The position numbers and the translations under genes are program-made. The notes below the pieces were generated by a model. The model was not told where the DNA came from. It searched no databases and saw only the letters and a list, made by a program, of their open reading frames with translations. A stretch of DNA of 64,000 bases from PWPR01 sp046542315 (GTDB lineage: Bacteria; Bacillota; UBA994; PWPR01): assembly GCA_046542315.1 (NCBI GenBank), contig JBKHBO010000003.1:1-64000 (forward strand), read 5' to 3'. This document shows, piece after piece, positions 9,479-18,238 of this stretch; position 1 is the first letter of the stretch, and the number at the start of each line of letters is the position of its first letter.

Positions 9479-10499
9479 TTTAAGAAGCGACACTGTTACA
9501 AAACCAACAGAAGAAATGAGACAAGCTATTTATAGAGCTGAAGTAGGGGATGATGTATATCAAGATGATCCTACTGTAAACTATTTGGAAGAATTAGCAG
9601 CAGAAATGCTAGGTAAAGAAGGAGCTTTATTTGTATCTAGTGGTACACAAGGGAATATTATTTCCTTGTTAACTCATACAAAACGTGGAGATGAAGTGAT
9701 TTTAGAGAAAAATGCACATATTTATTTGTATGAAGTCGCAGGAATGGCAGCTTTAGGAGGACTAATGGTAAATCGACTAGAAGGTAACCAAGGTTTTATG
9801 GATCCCAGTGAAGTAGAAAATGCAGTAAGAGCTGAGAATGTTCACTATCCTGATACAACTTTATTATGTGTAGAAAATACTCATAACTATGCTGGCGGAG
9901 CAGTTATTACTATAGAGCAACAAAATGAATTAAGAAAAATAGCTGATAAATATGATTTAAAAATGCACTTAGATGGAGCTAGATTTTTCAATGCGGTAAC
10001 TGCTTTGGAATGTGACCCAAAAGAATTAGCAAAACCATATGATAGTATTCAATTTTGCTTATCAAAAGGATTAGGCGCTCCTGTAGGGAGTTTAGTAGTG
10101 GGTTCAAAAGAGTTTATAAAGAAAGCAAGAAGATATCGTAAGATGCTTGGTGGTGGAATGCGTCAAGCAGGTATAATAGCTGCAGCTGGGATATATGCTT
10201 TACAAAATAATATTTCTAGATTAAAAGATGATCATGAAAACGCAAAATATTTAGCAGAAGAGTTAGCAAGTGTTGAAGGAATTAGTTTAATATATGATCA
10301 AATAGATACAAACATTATATATTTCAATGTAGATTCTAATATTATAAATGCAAGTGATTTCTGCCAAGAATTACGTAATGAAAATATTTTAGCAAATCCA
10401 TCTGGAGAAACAAAAGTTCGGTTTGTAACACATTTAGGTGTTAATAGAGAAGATTGTGAAAAAGTAATTGAGACTATCAAGAACATCATGACAAAATGA
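9462..10499 (+). CDS. ltaE: Low-specificity L-threonine aldolase
   Basis: PLP enzyme of fold type I cleaving L-threonine or L-allo-threonine to glycine and acetaldehyde. Family signatures include the N-terminal DLRSDTVTKPTEEMRQAI, the HLDGARFFNA aspartate that holds the pyridine nitrogen, and the lysine region CLSKGLGAPVGS that forms the Schiff base. At 345 residues the length is normal. The ATG has an AGGAGG site and lies inside the end of the RseC-like gene. Its stop overlaps the rarA start, suggesting translational coupling. In an amino-acid-fermenting anaerobe it could supply glycine, but that is inference. Confidence 0.95.
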   Translation: MSKLIDLRSDTVTKPTEEMRQAIYRAEVGDDVYQDDPTVNYLEELAAEMLGKEGALFVSSGTQGNIISLLTHTKRGDEVILEKNAHIYLYEVAGMAALGGLMVNRLEGNQGFMDPSEVENAVRAENVHYPDTTLLCVENTHNYAGGAVITIEQQNELRKIADKYDLKMHLDGARFFNAVTALECDPKELAKPYDSIQFCLSKGLGAPVGSLVVGSKEFIKKARRYRKMLGGGMRQAGIIAAAGIYALQNNISRLKDDHENAKYLAEELASVEGISLIYDQIDTNIIYFNVDSNIINASDFCQELRNENILANPSGETKVRFVTHLGVNREDCEKVIETIKNIMTK

Positions 10500-11827
10500 T
10501 GGACATATTCACAAAAAGAAAAAATGAATTTTTAAAAGAAAATGCTCCTTTGGCTGACAGATTAAGACCTAAGAGAATTGAAGAATTTGTTGGCCAAGAG
10601 CATATTTTAGGTAAGGGGAAATTATTAAATAGAGCGATAAAAGCTGATAGGCTAAGTTCTATGATTTTTTATGGCCCTCCTGGGACAGGTAAAACTACTT
10701 TGGCTAAAATAATCGCCAACAATACAAGTAGATCTTTTGAGCAATTAAATGCAGTAATGGCTGGAGTTAAAGATATTAAAGAAGTTATCGCACGAGCTGA
10801 GAATAGATTAGGCACTTCAGATAAAAAGACAATTTTATTCATAGACGAGATACATAGATTTAATAAAAGCCAACAAGATGCTTTGCTTCCTAGTGTTGAA
10901 AGTGGAGTTATTACACTAATTGGAGCTACTACAGAAAATCCTTATTTTGAGGTAAACCCTCCTTTGCTTTCTAGGTCTCAAATTTTTGAATTTAGACAAC
11001 TTACAGAAGAAAATATTAAAGAGATCATTTTACGAGCTGTTCAATCTAGTCAGTTAAATTCTAGAGGTGCTAATGTAGTATTAAAAGAAGATGCTCTTAA
11101 TCATTTGGTTAAAGTATCGGCTGGAGACGCGAGAATTGCCATAAATGCCTTAGAGCTGGCAGTTATGACTACAGAAGCAGATGAGAGTGATAACATCGTA
11201 ATTGATTTAGATATTGCAGAGGAATCAATTCAAAAAAAATCTGTTCGATATGATAAAAATGGAGATATGCATTATGACACAATTTCTGCTTTTATAAAGT
11301 CTATGAGAGGTAGTGATCCTGATGCAGCTGTTTATTACCTAGCAAGAATGATTGAAGCAGGTGAGGATGTAAGATTTATTGCAAGAAGAATTGTGATATG
11401 CGCATCTGAAGATGTAGGTAATGCAGATCCACAAGCATTAGTAGTAGCAAATAGTGCGGCACAAGCGTGTGATTTTGTGGGGTTTCCAGAAGCTCAACTA
11501 ATCCTGGCACAAGCAACTATTTATGTGGCAACAGCACCTAAAAGTAACAGCGTTACAAAAGCAATTGCTAGTGCAAGAAAAGCTGTAAGAGAGAATAATT
11601 TTTCGGGGATACCTAAAAACCTTCAAGATGCACATTATAAGGGTGCTAAAAAGTTAAATAGAGGAGTAGGTTATAAATATCCTCATGATTTTGATAGAAA
11701 CTTTGTCTTGCAACAGTATTTGCCAGATAGCTTAAAAGACGAGATTTTTTATAAACCAACTGAAAATGGACATGAAGAAAAAATAAGAGAGTATCTAATA
11801 AGTATCTGGAGTAAAAAAGAGGTGTAA
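10496..11827 (+). CDS. rarA: Replication-associated recombination protein RarA (MgsA)
   Basis: AAA+ ATPase of the RarA/Mgs1/WRNIP1 family acting at stalled replication forks. Walker A GPPGTGKTTLAK and Walker B LFIDEIHRFNKSQQD are intact, and the C-terminal MgsA tetramerisation region (AVYYLARMIEAGEDVRFIARR) is present. Length is 443 residues. ATG overlaps the ltaE stop codon by 4 nt, with a second ATG immediately after. In many clostridia rarA is followed by iscR and nifS genes; here yigZ follows instead. Confidence 0.96.
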   Translation: MMDIFTKRKNEFLKENAPLADRLRPKRIEEFVGQEHILGKGKLLNRAIKADRLSSMIFYGPPGTGKTTLAKIIANNTSRSFEQLNAVMAGVKDIKEVIARAENRLGTSDKKTILFIDEIHRFNKSQQDALLPSVESGVITLIGATTENPYFEVNPPLLSRSQIFEFRQLTEENIKEIILRAVQSSQLNSRGANVVLKEDALNHLVKVSAGDARIAINALELAVMTTEADESDNIVIDLDIAEESIQKKSVRYDKNGDMHYDTISAFIKSMRGSDPDAAVYYLARMIEAGEDVRFIARRIVICASEDVGNADPQALVVANSAAQACDFVGFPEAQLILAQATIYVATAPKSNSVTKAIASARKAVRENNFSGIPKNLQDAHYKGAKKLNRGVGYKYPHDFDRNFVLQQYLPDSLKDEIFYKPTENGHEEKIREYLISIWSKKEV

Positions 11828-11829
11828 AC

Positions 11830-12465
11830 TTGCAAACCAATTATAAGTCAATAGAAGGAGAGCACCATATAAAGCAAAAAGTAGGAGCTTGTAGATTCTT
11901 TGGATCAACAAAAGCCGTTAAATCAGAAGAGGAAGCTTTTTTATTTATTGAATACGTAAAAGAAAAATTTCCTAATGCCAATCATTATGTTTACGCTTAT
12001 AGGATTGGTGTAGGCAAAGATATGATAGAAAGATATACTGATGATGGAGAGCCAACTAATTCATCAGGACCACCAGCACTTCAATCAATTTCAGGTAGAG
12101 ATTTGACCAATGTGGTAGTTGTAGTTACGAGATATTATGGAGGGGTGAATCAAGGAGTGGGTGGCCTTATAAGGGCATATGGTTCAACTGCTTCGTTGGT
12201 ATTGGATGAAGCAAAGGTTGTTAAATATTATCTTTTCCAAGAATTTAAAGTTAAACCCGTAGAATATAATCAATTGGGAGATATAATTCATTTTGTTGAG
12301 CAGTATAACGGTAAAATTATAGATATTGAATATGGAGCAAATGTCTCTATAAAGGCTCTATTAGAAAATGAGTTATTAGATAAGTTTAAAATAAAAGCAA
12401 GAGATATAACAAAAGGTGACGGCAATTTAATTTTAGGAGAATTAGTATGGAAAAGAAAAAAATAG
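11830..12465 (+). CDS. yigZ: YigZ/IMPACT family protein (UPF0029)
   Basis: Conserved bacterial member of the YigZ/IMPACT family, 211 residues. The UPF0029 signature is clear: TDDGEPTNSSGPPAL followed by VVVVTRYYGGVNQGVGGL. The C-terminal part is a DUF1949-like ferredoxin fold. Its function in bacteria is not settled; the eukaryotic relative IMPACT modulates Gcn2 activation. The start is TTG with a GAGGTG site 5-8 nt upstream that overlaps the rarA stop. The end overlaps mnmA by 19 nt. Confidence 0.93.
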   Translation: MQTNYKSIEGEHHIKQKVGACRFFGSTKAVKSEEEAFLFIEYVKEKFPNANHYVYAYRIGVGKDMIERYTDDGEPTNSSGPPALQSISGRDLTNVVVVVTRYYGGVNQGVGGLIRAYGSTASLVLDEAKVVKYYLFQEFKVKPVEYNQLGDIIHFVEQYNGKIIDIEYGANVSIKALLENELLDKFKIKARDITKGDGNLILGELVWKRKK

Positions 12466-13511
12466 CTGTAGCGATGAGTGGCGGGGTTGATAGCTCAGTT
12501 GCAGCTGCTATATTATTAAAAGAAGGCCATGAAATTTGTGGAATAACAATGATTATAAGTAGCGATGAAAAAGGTAACCCGGATGATAAAGCTGCAGAAG
12601 ATGCAAAATATATATGCAATCAACTAGGAATAAAGCATTATGCAGTAGATTTAAGAGATGAGTTCCATAAAAAAGTAATTAAACCTTTTGCGGATGAATA
12701 TTCCTCAGGTAAAACTCCAAATCCATGTGTTATATGTAATGAAAGAATTAAGTTTGGAGCTTTAATTGATTATGCACAGTCTTTGGGATTTCCTTATTTT
12801 GCAACAGGACACTATCTAAATTTAGAGTATGATGACAGTACTCAAACTTATAAGATTTTACAAGCAAAAGATGAAGAAAAAGATCAAGCATATATGTTAT
12901 ATAGACTAAATCAAGAAGTATTAAGCAAGCTAGTATTTCCTTTAAGTGATTACACTAAAGATGAAGTTTATGAAATTGCTAAAAAATATGGGCTAAAAAG
13001 TGCTGATAGTCAAGAAAGCCAAGACATCTGTTTTGTTCCCGATATGCAATCATACTCATCTTATTTAGAGGACAAAAATTTAATTAGACATAAAGAAGGC
13101 TATTTTATTGATACTGATGGTAATAAAATAAAAAGGCACGAAGGAGTTTATAATTATACGATAGGTCAAAGAAGAGGATTAGGGATAGCTTTAGGATATC
13201 CTGCCTACGTGGTCAAAATAAACTATGATACAGGCGATATCATTGTTGGAGATAAAACAAATCTTTATTCTAATGAGATGGTAGTCTCAAATGTTAATTG
13301 GATTTCAAAAAAATATATCCCTGGAGATAACTTAGAAGTAAAAGTCAGATATAGTACATATAAGCATAAAGCTATCATAAAAGAAAAAGATAAAGACAAT
13401 TATATAATTAGTTTTTATGATAATGTTCGAGCAATTACACCAGGCCAGTCTGCTGTGTTTTATAAAGGAAAAGAACTGATAGGTGGAGGATTTATTAAAG
13501 AAGTTTTATAA
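12447..13511 (+). CDS. mnmA: tRNA-specific 2-thiouridylase MnmA
   Basis: Thiolates U34 of tRNA-Lys, -Glu and -Gln. The PP-loop AMSGGVDSS is at residues 9-17. The catalytic cysteine pair is C97 (in NPCVICN) and C195 (in SQESQDICF), and GHY is at 121-123. Length, 354 residues, is normal. The ATG lies inside the end of yigZ. The sulfur donor cysteine desulfurase gene that often precedes mnmA in Bacillota is not in this window. The operon appears to end here, since a fresh promoter lies in the 76-nt gap before alaS. Confidence 0.97.
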   Translation: MEKKKIAVAMSGGVDSSVAAAILLKEGHEICGITMIISSDEKGNPDDKAAEDAKYICNQLGIKHYAVDLRDEFHKKVIKPFADEYSSGKTPNPCVICNERIKFGALIDYAQSLGFPYFATGHYLNLEYDDSTQTYKILQAKDEEKDQAYMLYRLNQEVLSKLVFPLSDYTKDEVYEIAKKYGLKSADSQESQDICFVPDMQSYSSYLEDKNLIRHKEGYFIDTDGNKIKRHEGVYNYTIGQRRGLGIALGYPAYVVKINYDTGDIIVGDKTNLYSNEMVVSNVNWISKKYIPGDNLEVKVRYSTYKHKAIIKEKDKDNYIISFYDNVRAITPGQSAVFYKGKELIGGGFIKEVL

Positions 13512-13521
13512 TTGTACATAA

Positions 13522-13550
13522 TGGAAAATTATTAAAATGTAGTGTATACT
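13522..13550 (+). promoter_or_regulatory. Sigma-A-type promoter candidate for alaS
   Basis: TGGAAA (13522-13527) and TATACT (13545-13550) are separated by 17 nt. This leaves a leader of only about 30 nt before the alaS TTG, with AGGGGGGA as ribosome site. The leader is too short for a T-box. The -35 matches consensus in 4 of 6 positions. Confidence 0.55.
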
Positions 13551-13587
13551 CAATAAAAGTACAATACGTAATAGGGGGGAGTTCATT

Positions 13588-16179
13588 TTGAAATCAACAG
13601 AATTAAGAGATAAGTTTTTGGCTTTTTTTGAAGCCAAGGATCATGTAATAATACCATCACACTCTCTTATTCCAGACAATGACAATACATTGCTATGGAT
13701 TAATGCAGGGGTAGCTCCATTAAAGAAATACTTTTCAAAGCAAGCTATCCCACCATCTAGTAGAATGGCAAATAGCCAAAAATCAATTAGAACTAGTGAT
13801 ATAGAGAATGTTGGCAAATCTGAACGACATCATACAATGTTTGAAATGCTTGGCAATTTTTCTATAGATGACTATTTTAAAAAAGAAGCAATAGATTGGG
13901 CATGGGAATTTTTAGTTGAAGAGATTGGATTAGCACCTGAAAAATTATTTGTGACAGTGCATCCCGATGATGATGAAGCAAGGCAACTGTGGATGGATAT
14001 AGTGGGGTTGCCAGCTGAAAAAATATTTGATGATCCAGAGAACTTCTGGGAAATTGGACCTGGACCTTGTGGGCCAAATTCAGAAATATACTTTGATAAG
14101 GGAGATTTTTATGGCTGCAACCAAGAATCATGTCAACCAGGATGTGACTGTGATCGCTACATAGAAATATGGAATTTAGTCTTTACTCAGTATAATCGTG
14201 AAATAGATGGAACTTTGACAAAATTATCATACAATAATATTGATACTGGTATGAGTTTAGAAAGGTTAGCTTCTGTTGTTCAAGGTGTTTCCTCAAATTT
14301 TGAGATTGATATTTTTATGCCTTTAATAGAAGAGATTGAAAAATTATCAGGATATACATATCAAGATCAAGTAGTTGCAATGAGGGTGATATCTGATCAC
14401 ATTCGGGCGGTTACATTTGCTGTGGCTGATGGAGCATTACCTTCAAATGAAGGTAGAGGCTATGTTATAAGAAGAGTTTTACGTAGAGCTATTAGATTCG
14501 CTAAGAAAATTGGTTTAGATAAACCATTTATGTATAGACTCGTTAAAATAGTTGCGAATGTAATGGGTCAACATTATGAGTATTTATATGATAAAATTAA
14601 CCTTATTGAAAGAGTAGTAAAAAGTGAAGAAGAAAGATTTTTAGTTACTCTGGAAGAAGGCGAAAAACTTTTATTTGAGCACATAGAAATACTTAAAAGT
14701 AAGAAGGAGAATATCCTGTCAGGAGAAGAAGCTTTTAAATTATATGATACTTATGGCTTTCCTCTTGAATTAACCATAGAAATAGCAGGAGAAAATGATA
14801 TTGAAGTAGATAAAAAGGGCTTTTCTGTAGAAATGGAGAAGCAACGTGAAAGAGCGAGAGCTGCTAGCAAAGTTGAAAAAGGAAATGTAGTAGCTAAAGA
14901 AATTTTTCCTGATGTGAAGAAAGGCAATTTATTTGTAGGTTATGATTGTAATGAAATTGATACTACTGTCTTAGCGATTAAGAATCTTGAAAATAATAAA
15001 GTAGAATTTTTATTAGAGAAGACTCCTTTTTATGCTGAATCAGGTGGTCAAATATCTGATTTAGGCTTGGTTTATAATGAATATGGCAAATTAGAAGTCT
15101 ATGATGTTATTAAGCTACCCGATAATCGAATCCTGCATAGAGCCAGACTTATTGAAGGTTCAATTAATGCAAATGATAAAGTGAAAGCTAAGATTGCTAG
15201 AGAAAGAAGACAATCCATAAAAAAACATCATACAGCTACACATTTATTACATAAAGCACTAAAAGAAGTTTTAGGAGAACATGTTAATCAAGCTGGTTCA
15301 TTAGTTACTCCTGAAAAATTGAGGTTTGATTTCACTCATTTTTCAGCTTTGACAAAAGAAGAGCTTAACATAATAGAAGATAGAGTTAACGAAGTCATCA
15401 ATAAAGGCTTTGAGATAAAGACTGAAGTTATGAATTTAGAACAAGCTATGAATGAAGGTGCAGTGGCTCTTTTTGATGAGAAGTATGATGAAAAAGTAAG
15501 AGTTGTTAGTACTGGAGATTATACTAAAGAGCTATGTGGCGGAACGCATGTAAAAAACACTTCTGAAATAGGACAGTTTATAATCCTTTCTGAAGGTTCA
15601 ATAGGTTCAGGTATAAGGAGAATAGAAGCTATTGCTGGCTTGACTGCTCATAAGTATTTAAAAGATAAGCTGAGTAAACTTATAGAAGTCAAAGATATTC
15701 TTAAAGTGGGTCAAGTGGATGTAGAAGAAAAAGCTAAAGAACTAATGGAAAAGTTGTCTCTTTTAGAGAAAGAGAATCAGAGTTTGCAGCACAAATTATT
15801 TAACTACACTGCACAAGATATTATAGATAATGGCCAAGTAATTGGTGATGTATTAGTAATTAATAGTATAGTGGATGTAAGCGATATGGAGTCGTTAAGA
15901 GATTATGCTGATGTTATAAAGGCAAAAAAACCAGAAAGTGTAATAACTTTGGGTTGTGAAGATAGTGAAAAAGTCTATTTATTAGTGGCTGTTAGTGATA
16001 AAATAGTAAAAGAAAAAGGTCTTAATGCTGGAAAAATTATAAAAGATGTAGCTAAGATTTGTGATGGTGGCGGTGGTGGAAGACCACAAATGGCTCAAGC
16101 AGGTGGAAAAACACCAGAAAAACTCCCAGACGCAGTTCGAGAAGTACCTAGCATTGTTAAGAAATTTTTGGATATTTAA
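13588..16179 (+). CDS. alaS: Alanyl-tRNA synthetase
   Basis: Class II synthetase charging tRNA-Ala, 863 residues, full length. It has the N-terminal catalytic core (NSQKSIRTSDIENVG, HHTMFEMLGNFSIDDYF), an editing domain with the zinc motif HHTATHLLH near residue 548 and CGGTH near 650, and a C-terminal DHHA1-like domain ending in DGGGGGRPQMAQAGG. The TTG start is chosen because AGGGGGGA lies 7 nt before it. It carries its own promoter and is followed at 10 nt by ireB, the standard Bacillota pair. Confidence 0.98.
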   Translation: MKSTELRDKFLAFFEAKDHVIIPSHSLIPDNDNTLLWINAGVAPLKKYFSKQAIPPSSRMANSQKSIRTSDIENVGKSERHHTMFEMLGNFSIDDYFKKEAIDWAWEFLVEEIGLAPEKLFVTVHPDDDEARQLWMDIVGLPAEKIFDDPENFWEIGPGPCGPNSEIYFDKGDFYGCNQESCQPGCDCDRYIEIWNLVFTQYNREIDGTLTKLSYNNIDTGMSLERLASVVQGVSSNFEIDIFMPLIEEIEKLSGYTYQDQVVAMRVISDHIRAVTFAVADGALPSNEGRGYVIRRVLRRAIRFAKKIGLDKPFMYRLVKIVANVMGQHYEYLYDKINLIERVVKSEEERFLVTLEEGEKLLFEHIEILKSKKENILSGEEAFKLYDTYGFPLELTIEIAGENDIEVDKKGFSVEMEKQRERARAASKVEKGNVVAKEIFPDVKKGNLFVGYDCNEIDTTVLAIKNLENNKVEFLLEKTPFYAESGGQISDLGLVYNEYGKLEVYDVIKLPDNRILHRARLIEGSINANDKVKAKIARERRQSIKKHHTATHLLHKALKEVLGEHVNQAGSLVTPEKLRFDFTHFSALTKEELNIIEDRVNEVINKGFEIKTEVMNLEQAMNEGAVALFDEKYDEKVRVVSTGDYTKELCGGTHVKNTSEIGQFIILSEGSIGSGIRRIEAIAGLTAHKYLKDKLSKLIEVKDILKVGQVDVEEKAKELMEKLSLLEKENQSLQHKLFNYTAQDIIDNGQVIGDVLVINSIVDVSDMESLRDYADVIKAKKPESVITLGCEDSEKVYLLVAVSDKIVKEKGLNAGKIIKDVAKICDGGGGGRPQMAQAGGKTPEKLPDAVREVPSIVKKFLDI

Positions 16180-16189
16180 GGAGGGTATT

Positions 16190-16465
16190 ATGGATAAATT
16201 TGATAACACAATGAAATTTAATGCTGAGCATGAAAAAAATCAACGCATTAAAGAAATCATCAAAGAAGTGTACGAAGCGCTTGATAGTAAAGGGTATAAT
16301 GCAGTCAATCAAATAACAGGATATCTGTTGTCTGGTGACCCTGCTTATATAACTAGTCACAATAATGCTAGAGTACTAATAAGGCAAATAGAAAGAGACG
16401 AAATTTTAGAAGCATTAGTAGTTAGCTTTCTTGAAAATGAGAAACTTAAAGGAACCCGTCTATAG
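16190..16465 (+). CDS. ireB: IreB family regulatory protein (UPF0297)
   Basis: Small conserved protein of 91 residues. In Enterococcus IreB is phosphorylated by the PASTA kinase IreK and tunes cell-wall stress and cephalosporin resistance. The family core (TMKFNAEHEKN, GYNAVNQITGYLLSGDPAYIT, NARVLIRQIERDEILE) is intact, and N-terminal threonine T7 is a candidate phosphosite by analogy. ATG 16190 is preceded by AAGGAGGG. The stop codon lies in the centre of a 10-bp perfect inverted repeat. It is normally followed by ruvX; here an aldo/keto reductase gene is inserted between them. Confidence 0.95.
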   Translation: MDKFDNTMKFNAEHEKNQRIKEIIKEVYEALDSKGYNAVNQITGYLLSGDPAYITSHNNARVLIRQIERDEILEALVVSFLENEKLKGTRL

Positions 16466-16473
16466 ACGGGTTC
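16452..16473 (+). terminator. Stem-loop centred on the ireB stop codon, weak terminator or attenuator
   Basis: Arms GAACCCGTCT (16452-16461) and AGACGGGTTC (16464-16473) pair perfectly around AT, with the TAG stop at 16463-16465 inside. It is followed by AGTTATTAATGG, which has few U residues, so full intrinsic termination is doubtful. The next ATG is only 8 nt downstream and has no Shine-Dalgarno site. Confidence 0.55.
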
Positions 16474-16481
16474 AGTTATTA

Positions 16482-17423
16482 ATGGAATATAACAAACTAG
16501 GCCGTACAAATATTAAAGTATCTCAGGTGGGATTTGGAGCACTTACTTTAAGTAAGCTTCAAAAGAATCTTTCTCCTAAAGAGGCTAGATATCTATTAGA
16601 TGCAGCAGTAGATTACGGGATTAACTTTTTTGATACTTCAGAGTTTTATGACAATTATTCTTCTTTATCCTATCTGAGCAACTATGAGAATATTGTAATG
16701 GCTTCAAAATCTTATGCATATAATAAGTCTGGTGCTAGAAAAAGCGTAGAAAAAGCTTTAAAAGAATTAAATAGAAGTTATATAGATATTTTTTGTTTGC
16801 ACGAGCAGGAATCAGAATTAACTCTAAAGGGTCATTTGGAAGCATTGCTTGAATTAAAAAGAATGAAAGAAGAAGGTCTAATCAGAGCAATAGGTATTTC
16901 TACTCATTACATAAGAGGAGCTAAAGCAGCTATAGAAAATGATTATATTGAAATTGTTCAAGCTATTATCAATTACAAAGGAGTAGGCATAGTAGATGGC
17001 ACTCTTAATGAGATGGATGAAGTATTAAAGACTTTAAAAGATAATAATAAAGGTATTTATGCTATGAAAATTCTTGGTGGAGGAAGTCTTTACAAAGAAG
17101 TGATAGAAGCTTTTACTTTCATAAAGAATTATCCGAATATGGACTCTTTTGCGCTTGGAATTGGAGATTTATCTGAGTTAGAATTTGCAGTAAAATTTTT
17201 CACAGAAGGGACAATTAATAAAACATTGTTAAAGAAAACAAGCGATATAAATAGAAAACTTTACATATCTTCATGGTGTATTGGATGTGGAAAATGTGTT
17301 GAAAAGTGTTCTCAGGAAGCTTTAAGCCTTGCTGGTGGGAAGGTAGAAGTGAATACCAAAAGATGTATATTGTGTGGATATTGCGTAGGAGTTTGTCCTG
17401 AATTGTGTATCAAAATTTTTTAG
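16482..17423 (+). CDS. Aldo/keto reductase with C-terminal 2[4Fe-4S] ferredoxin domain
   Basis: An aldo/keto reductase TIM barrel (MEYNKLGRTNIKVSQVGFGA start, tetrad residues in DTSEFY, ASKSY and LHEQ) is fused to a bacterial ferredoxin domain near residues 262-313 with CIGCGKCVEKC and CILCGYCVGVC. Such fusions are common in anaerobes and annotated as ferredoxin-linked oxidoreductases; the substrate is unknown. At 313 residues the AKR part is short. The start at 16482 matches the family N-terminus but has no ribosome site, because a stem-loop occupies the upstream region. It interrupts the usual ireB-ruvX pair. Confidence 0.88.
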   Translation: MEYNKLGRTNIKVSQVGFGALTLSKLQKNLSPKEARYLLDAAVDYGINFFDTSEFYDNYSSLSYLSNYENIVMASKSYAYNKSGARKSVEKALKELNRSYIDIFCLHEQESELTLKGHLEALLELKRMKEEGLIRAIGISTHYIRGAKAAIENDYIEIVQAIINYKGVGIVDGTLNEMDEVLKTLKDNNKGIYAMKILGGGSLYKEVIEAFTFIKNYPNMDSFALGIGDLSELEFAVKFFTEGTINKTLLKKTSDINRKLYISSWCIGCGKCVEKCSQEALSLAGGKVEVNTKRCILCGYCVGVCPELCIKIF

Positions 17424-17441
17424 TTTTAGGGTGTGAGTTTA

Positions 17442-17858
17442 GTGAGAATAATGGCTCTTGATGTAGGAGAAGTAAGAATAGGGATAGCATTAACAGACCC
17501 ACTCCGTATGATTGCATCCCCTTATGATGTTTATGTAAGAAAAAATACAGAAGCTGATATAGACTATTTTATTGATTTAATAAAAAGTAAAAAAGTAAGC
17601 GAACTGATTATAGGGTTACCAAAGCATTTAGATGGTAATGAAGGCAAGACAGCAAAAATGATAAGAGACTTTGCAGAAACACTTACTCAAAAAAGCGATG
17701 TAAAGATAGTTTTTCAAGATGAAAGATTTACATCAAAAAGTGCTGACCAGTTCCTAATTTCTAATAATATGAGAAGAAGCAAGAGAAAAAATGTGATTGA
17801 TAAAATGGCAGCACAGATTATTCTACAAAATTATTTGGATAAAATGAGGAATCTATAA
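17442..17858 (+). CDS. ruvX: Holliday junction resolvase-like protein RuvX (YqgF)
   Basis: RNase H-fold nuclease family member implicated in 16S rRNA 5' maturation and possibly recombination. Motifs seen: ALDVGEVRIGIAL with the first catalytic Asp, IIGLPKHLDG, and FQDERFTS. At 138 residues from GTG 17442 it has exactly the usual length. GTG 17433 and ATG 17451 are alternatives, but AGGGTG is best placed for 17442. DUF1292 follows behind a separate promoter. Confidence 0.93.
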   Translation: MRIMALDVGEVRIGIALTDPLRMIASPYDVYVRKNTEADIDYFIDLIKSKKVSELIIGLPKHLDGNEGKTAKMIRDFAETLTQKSDVKIVFQDERFTSKSADQFLISNNMRRSKRKNVIDKMAAQIILQNYLDKMRNL

Positions 17859-17859
17859 C

Positions 17860-17888
17860 TTGACGTTTAAGGAAAGAAAATTTACAAT
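17860..17888 (+). promoter_or_regulatory. Sigma-A-type promoter of the DUF1292 gene
   Basis: TTGACG (17860-17865) and TACAAT (17883-17888) are separated by exactly 17 nt, starting just past the ruvX stop. The start site would be about 17895, leaving a leader of some 20 nt with GGAGG. With the terminator at 18189 this makes the DUF1292 gene a potential monocistronic unit. Confidence 0.75.
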
Positions 17889-17915
17889 GTAATCAGTTGA
17901 ATGGAGGAATATAAA

Positions 17916-18188
17916 ATGTCATTCCAAGAAGAAGAAATTATTGTATTAATTGATGAAGATGAGAACGAGATAGAGTTTGAGATAATTGAAATATTTGAGA
18001 CTACTACTAATGAGAATAAATACGCATTCTTATTTCCATTAGACGAAGAAGAAGAGTCAATAATAATGAAGATTGTTTTAGACGAAGATGGTGAAGAAAT
18101 TTTAGTCGAGATTGATGATGATCAAGAGTGGGAAGAAGTTATACAAGCTTGGGAAGATTATATCTCAGAATTAGAAGAAGAAGAATAA
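17916..18188 (+). CDS. DUF1292 family acidic protein (YrzB-like)
   Basis: Small protein of 90 residues, extremely rich in Glu and Asp with very few Lys or Arg. DUF1292 members occur in this position between ruvX and mltG across Bacillota, and their function is unknown. Features visible are EEEIIVLIDEDENEIEFEI, the central YAFLFPLDEE and an acidic tail. No cysteine, signal peptide or membrane span is seen. ATG 17916 is chosen over the upstream ATG 17901 because GGAGG lies between them. It has its own promoter and a terminator directly after the stop, so it can be expressed independently of its neighbours. Confidence 0.9.
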   Translation: MSFQEEEIIVLIDEDENEIEFEIIEIFETTTNENKYAFLFPLDEEEESIIMKIVLDEDGEEILVEIDDDQEWEEVIQAWEDYISELEEEE

Positions 18189-18212
18189 AAAAGGGTCATT
18201 TGACCCTTTTTT
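18189..18212 (+). terminator. Intrinsic terminator after the DUF1292 gene
   Basis: AAAGGGTC pairs with GACCCTTT around a four-base loop, followed by a run of T. It starts right at the stop codon. It would separate DUF1292 from mltG, although no clear promoter is visible in the 26 nt before mltG, so some read-through is likely. Confidence 0.85.
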
Positions 18213-18238
18213 CATAATTTATTTTAGAAAGGGCAAAC

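Noticed and set aside
13511..13587. T-box leader for alaS
   Set aside because: Only about 76 nt lie between mnmA and alaS and there is no T-box core sequence or terminator helix.
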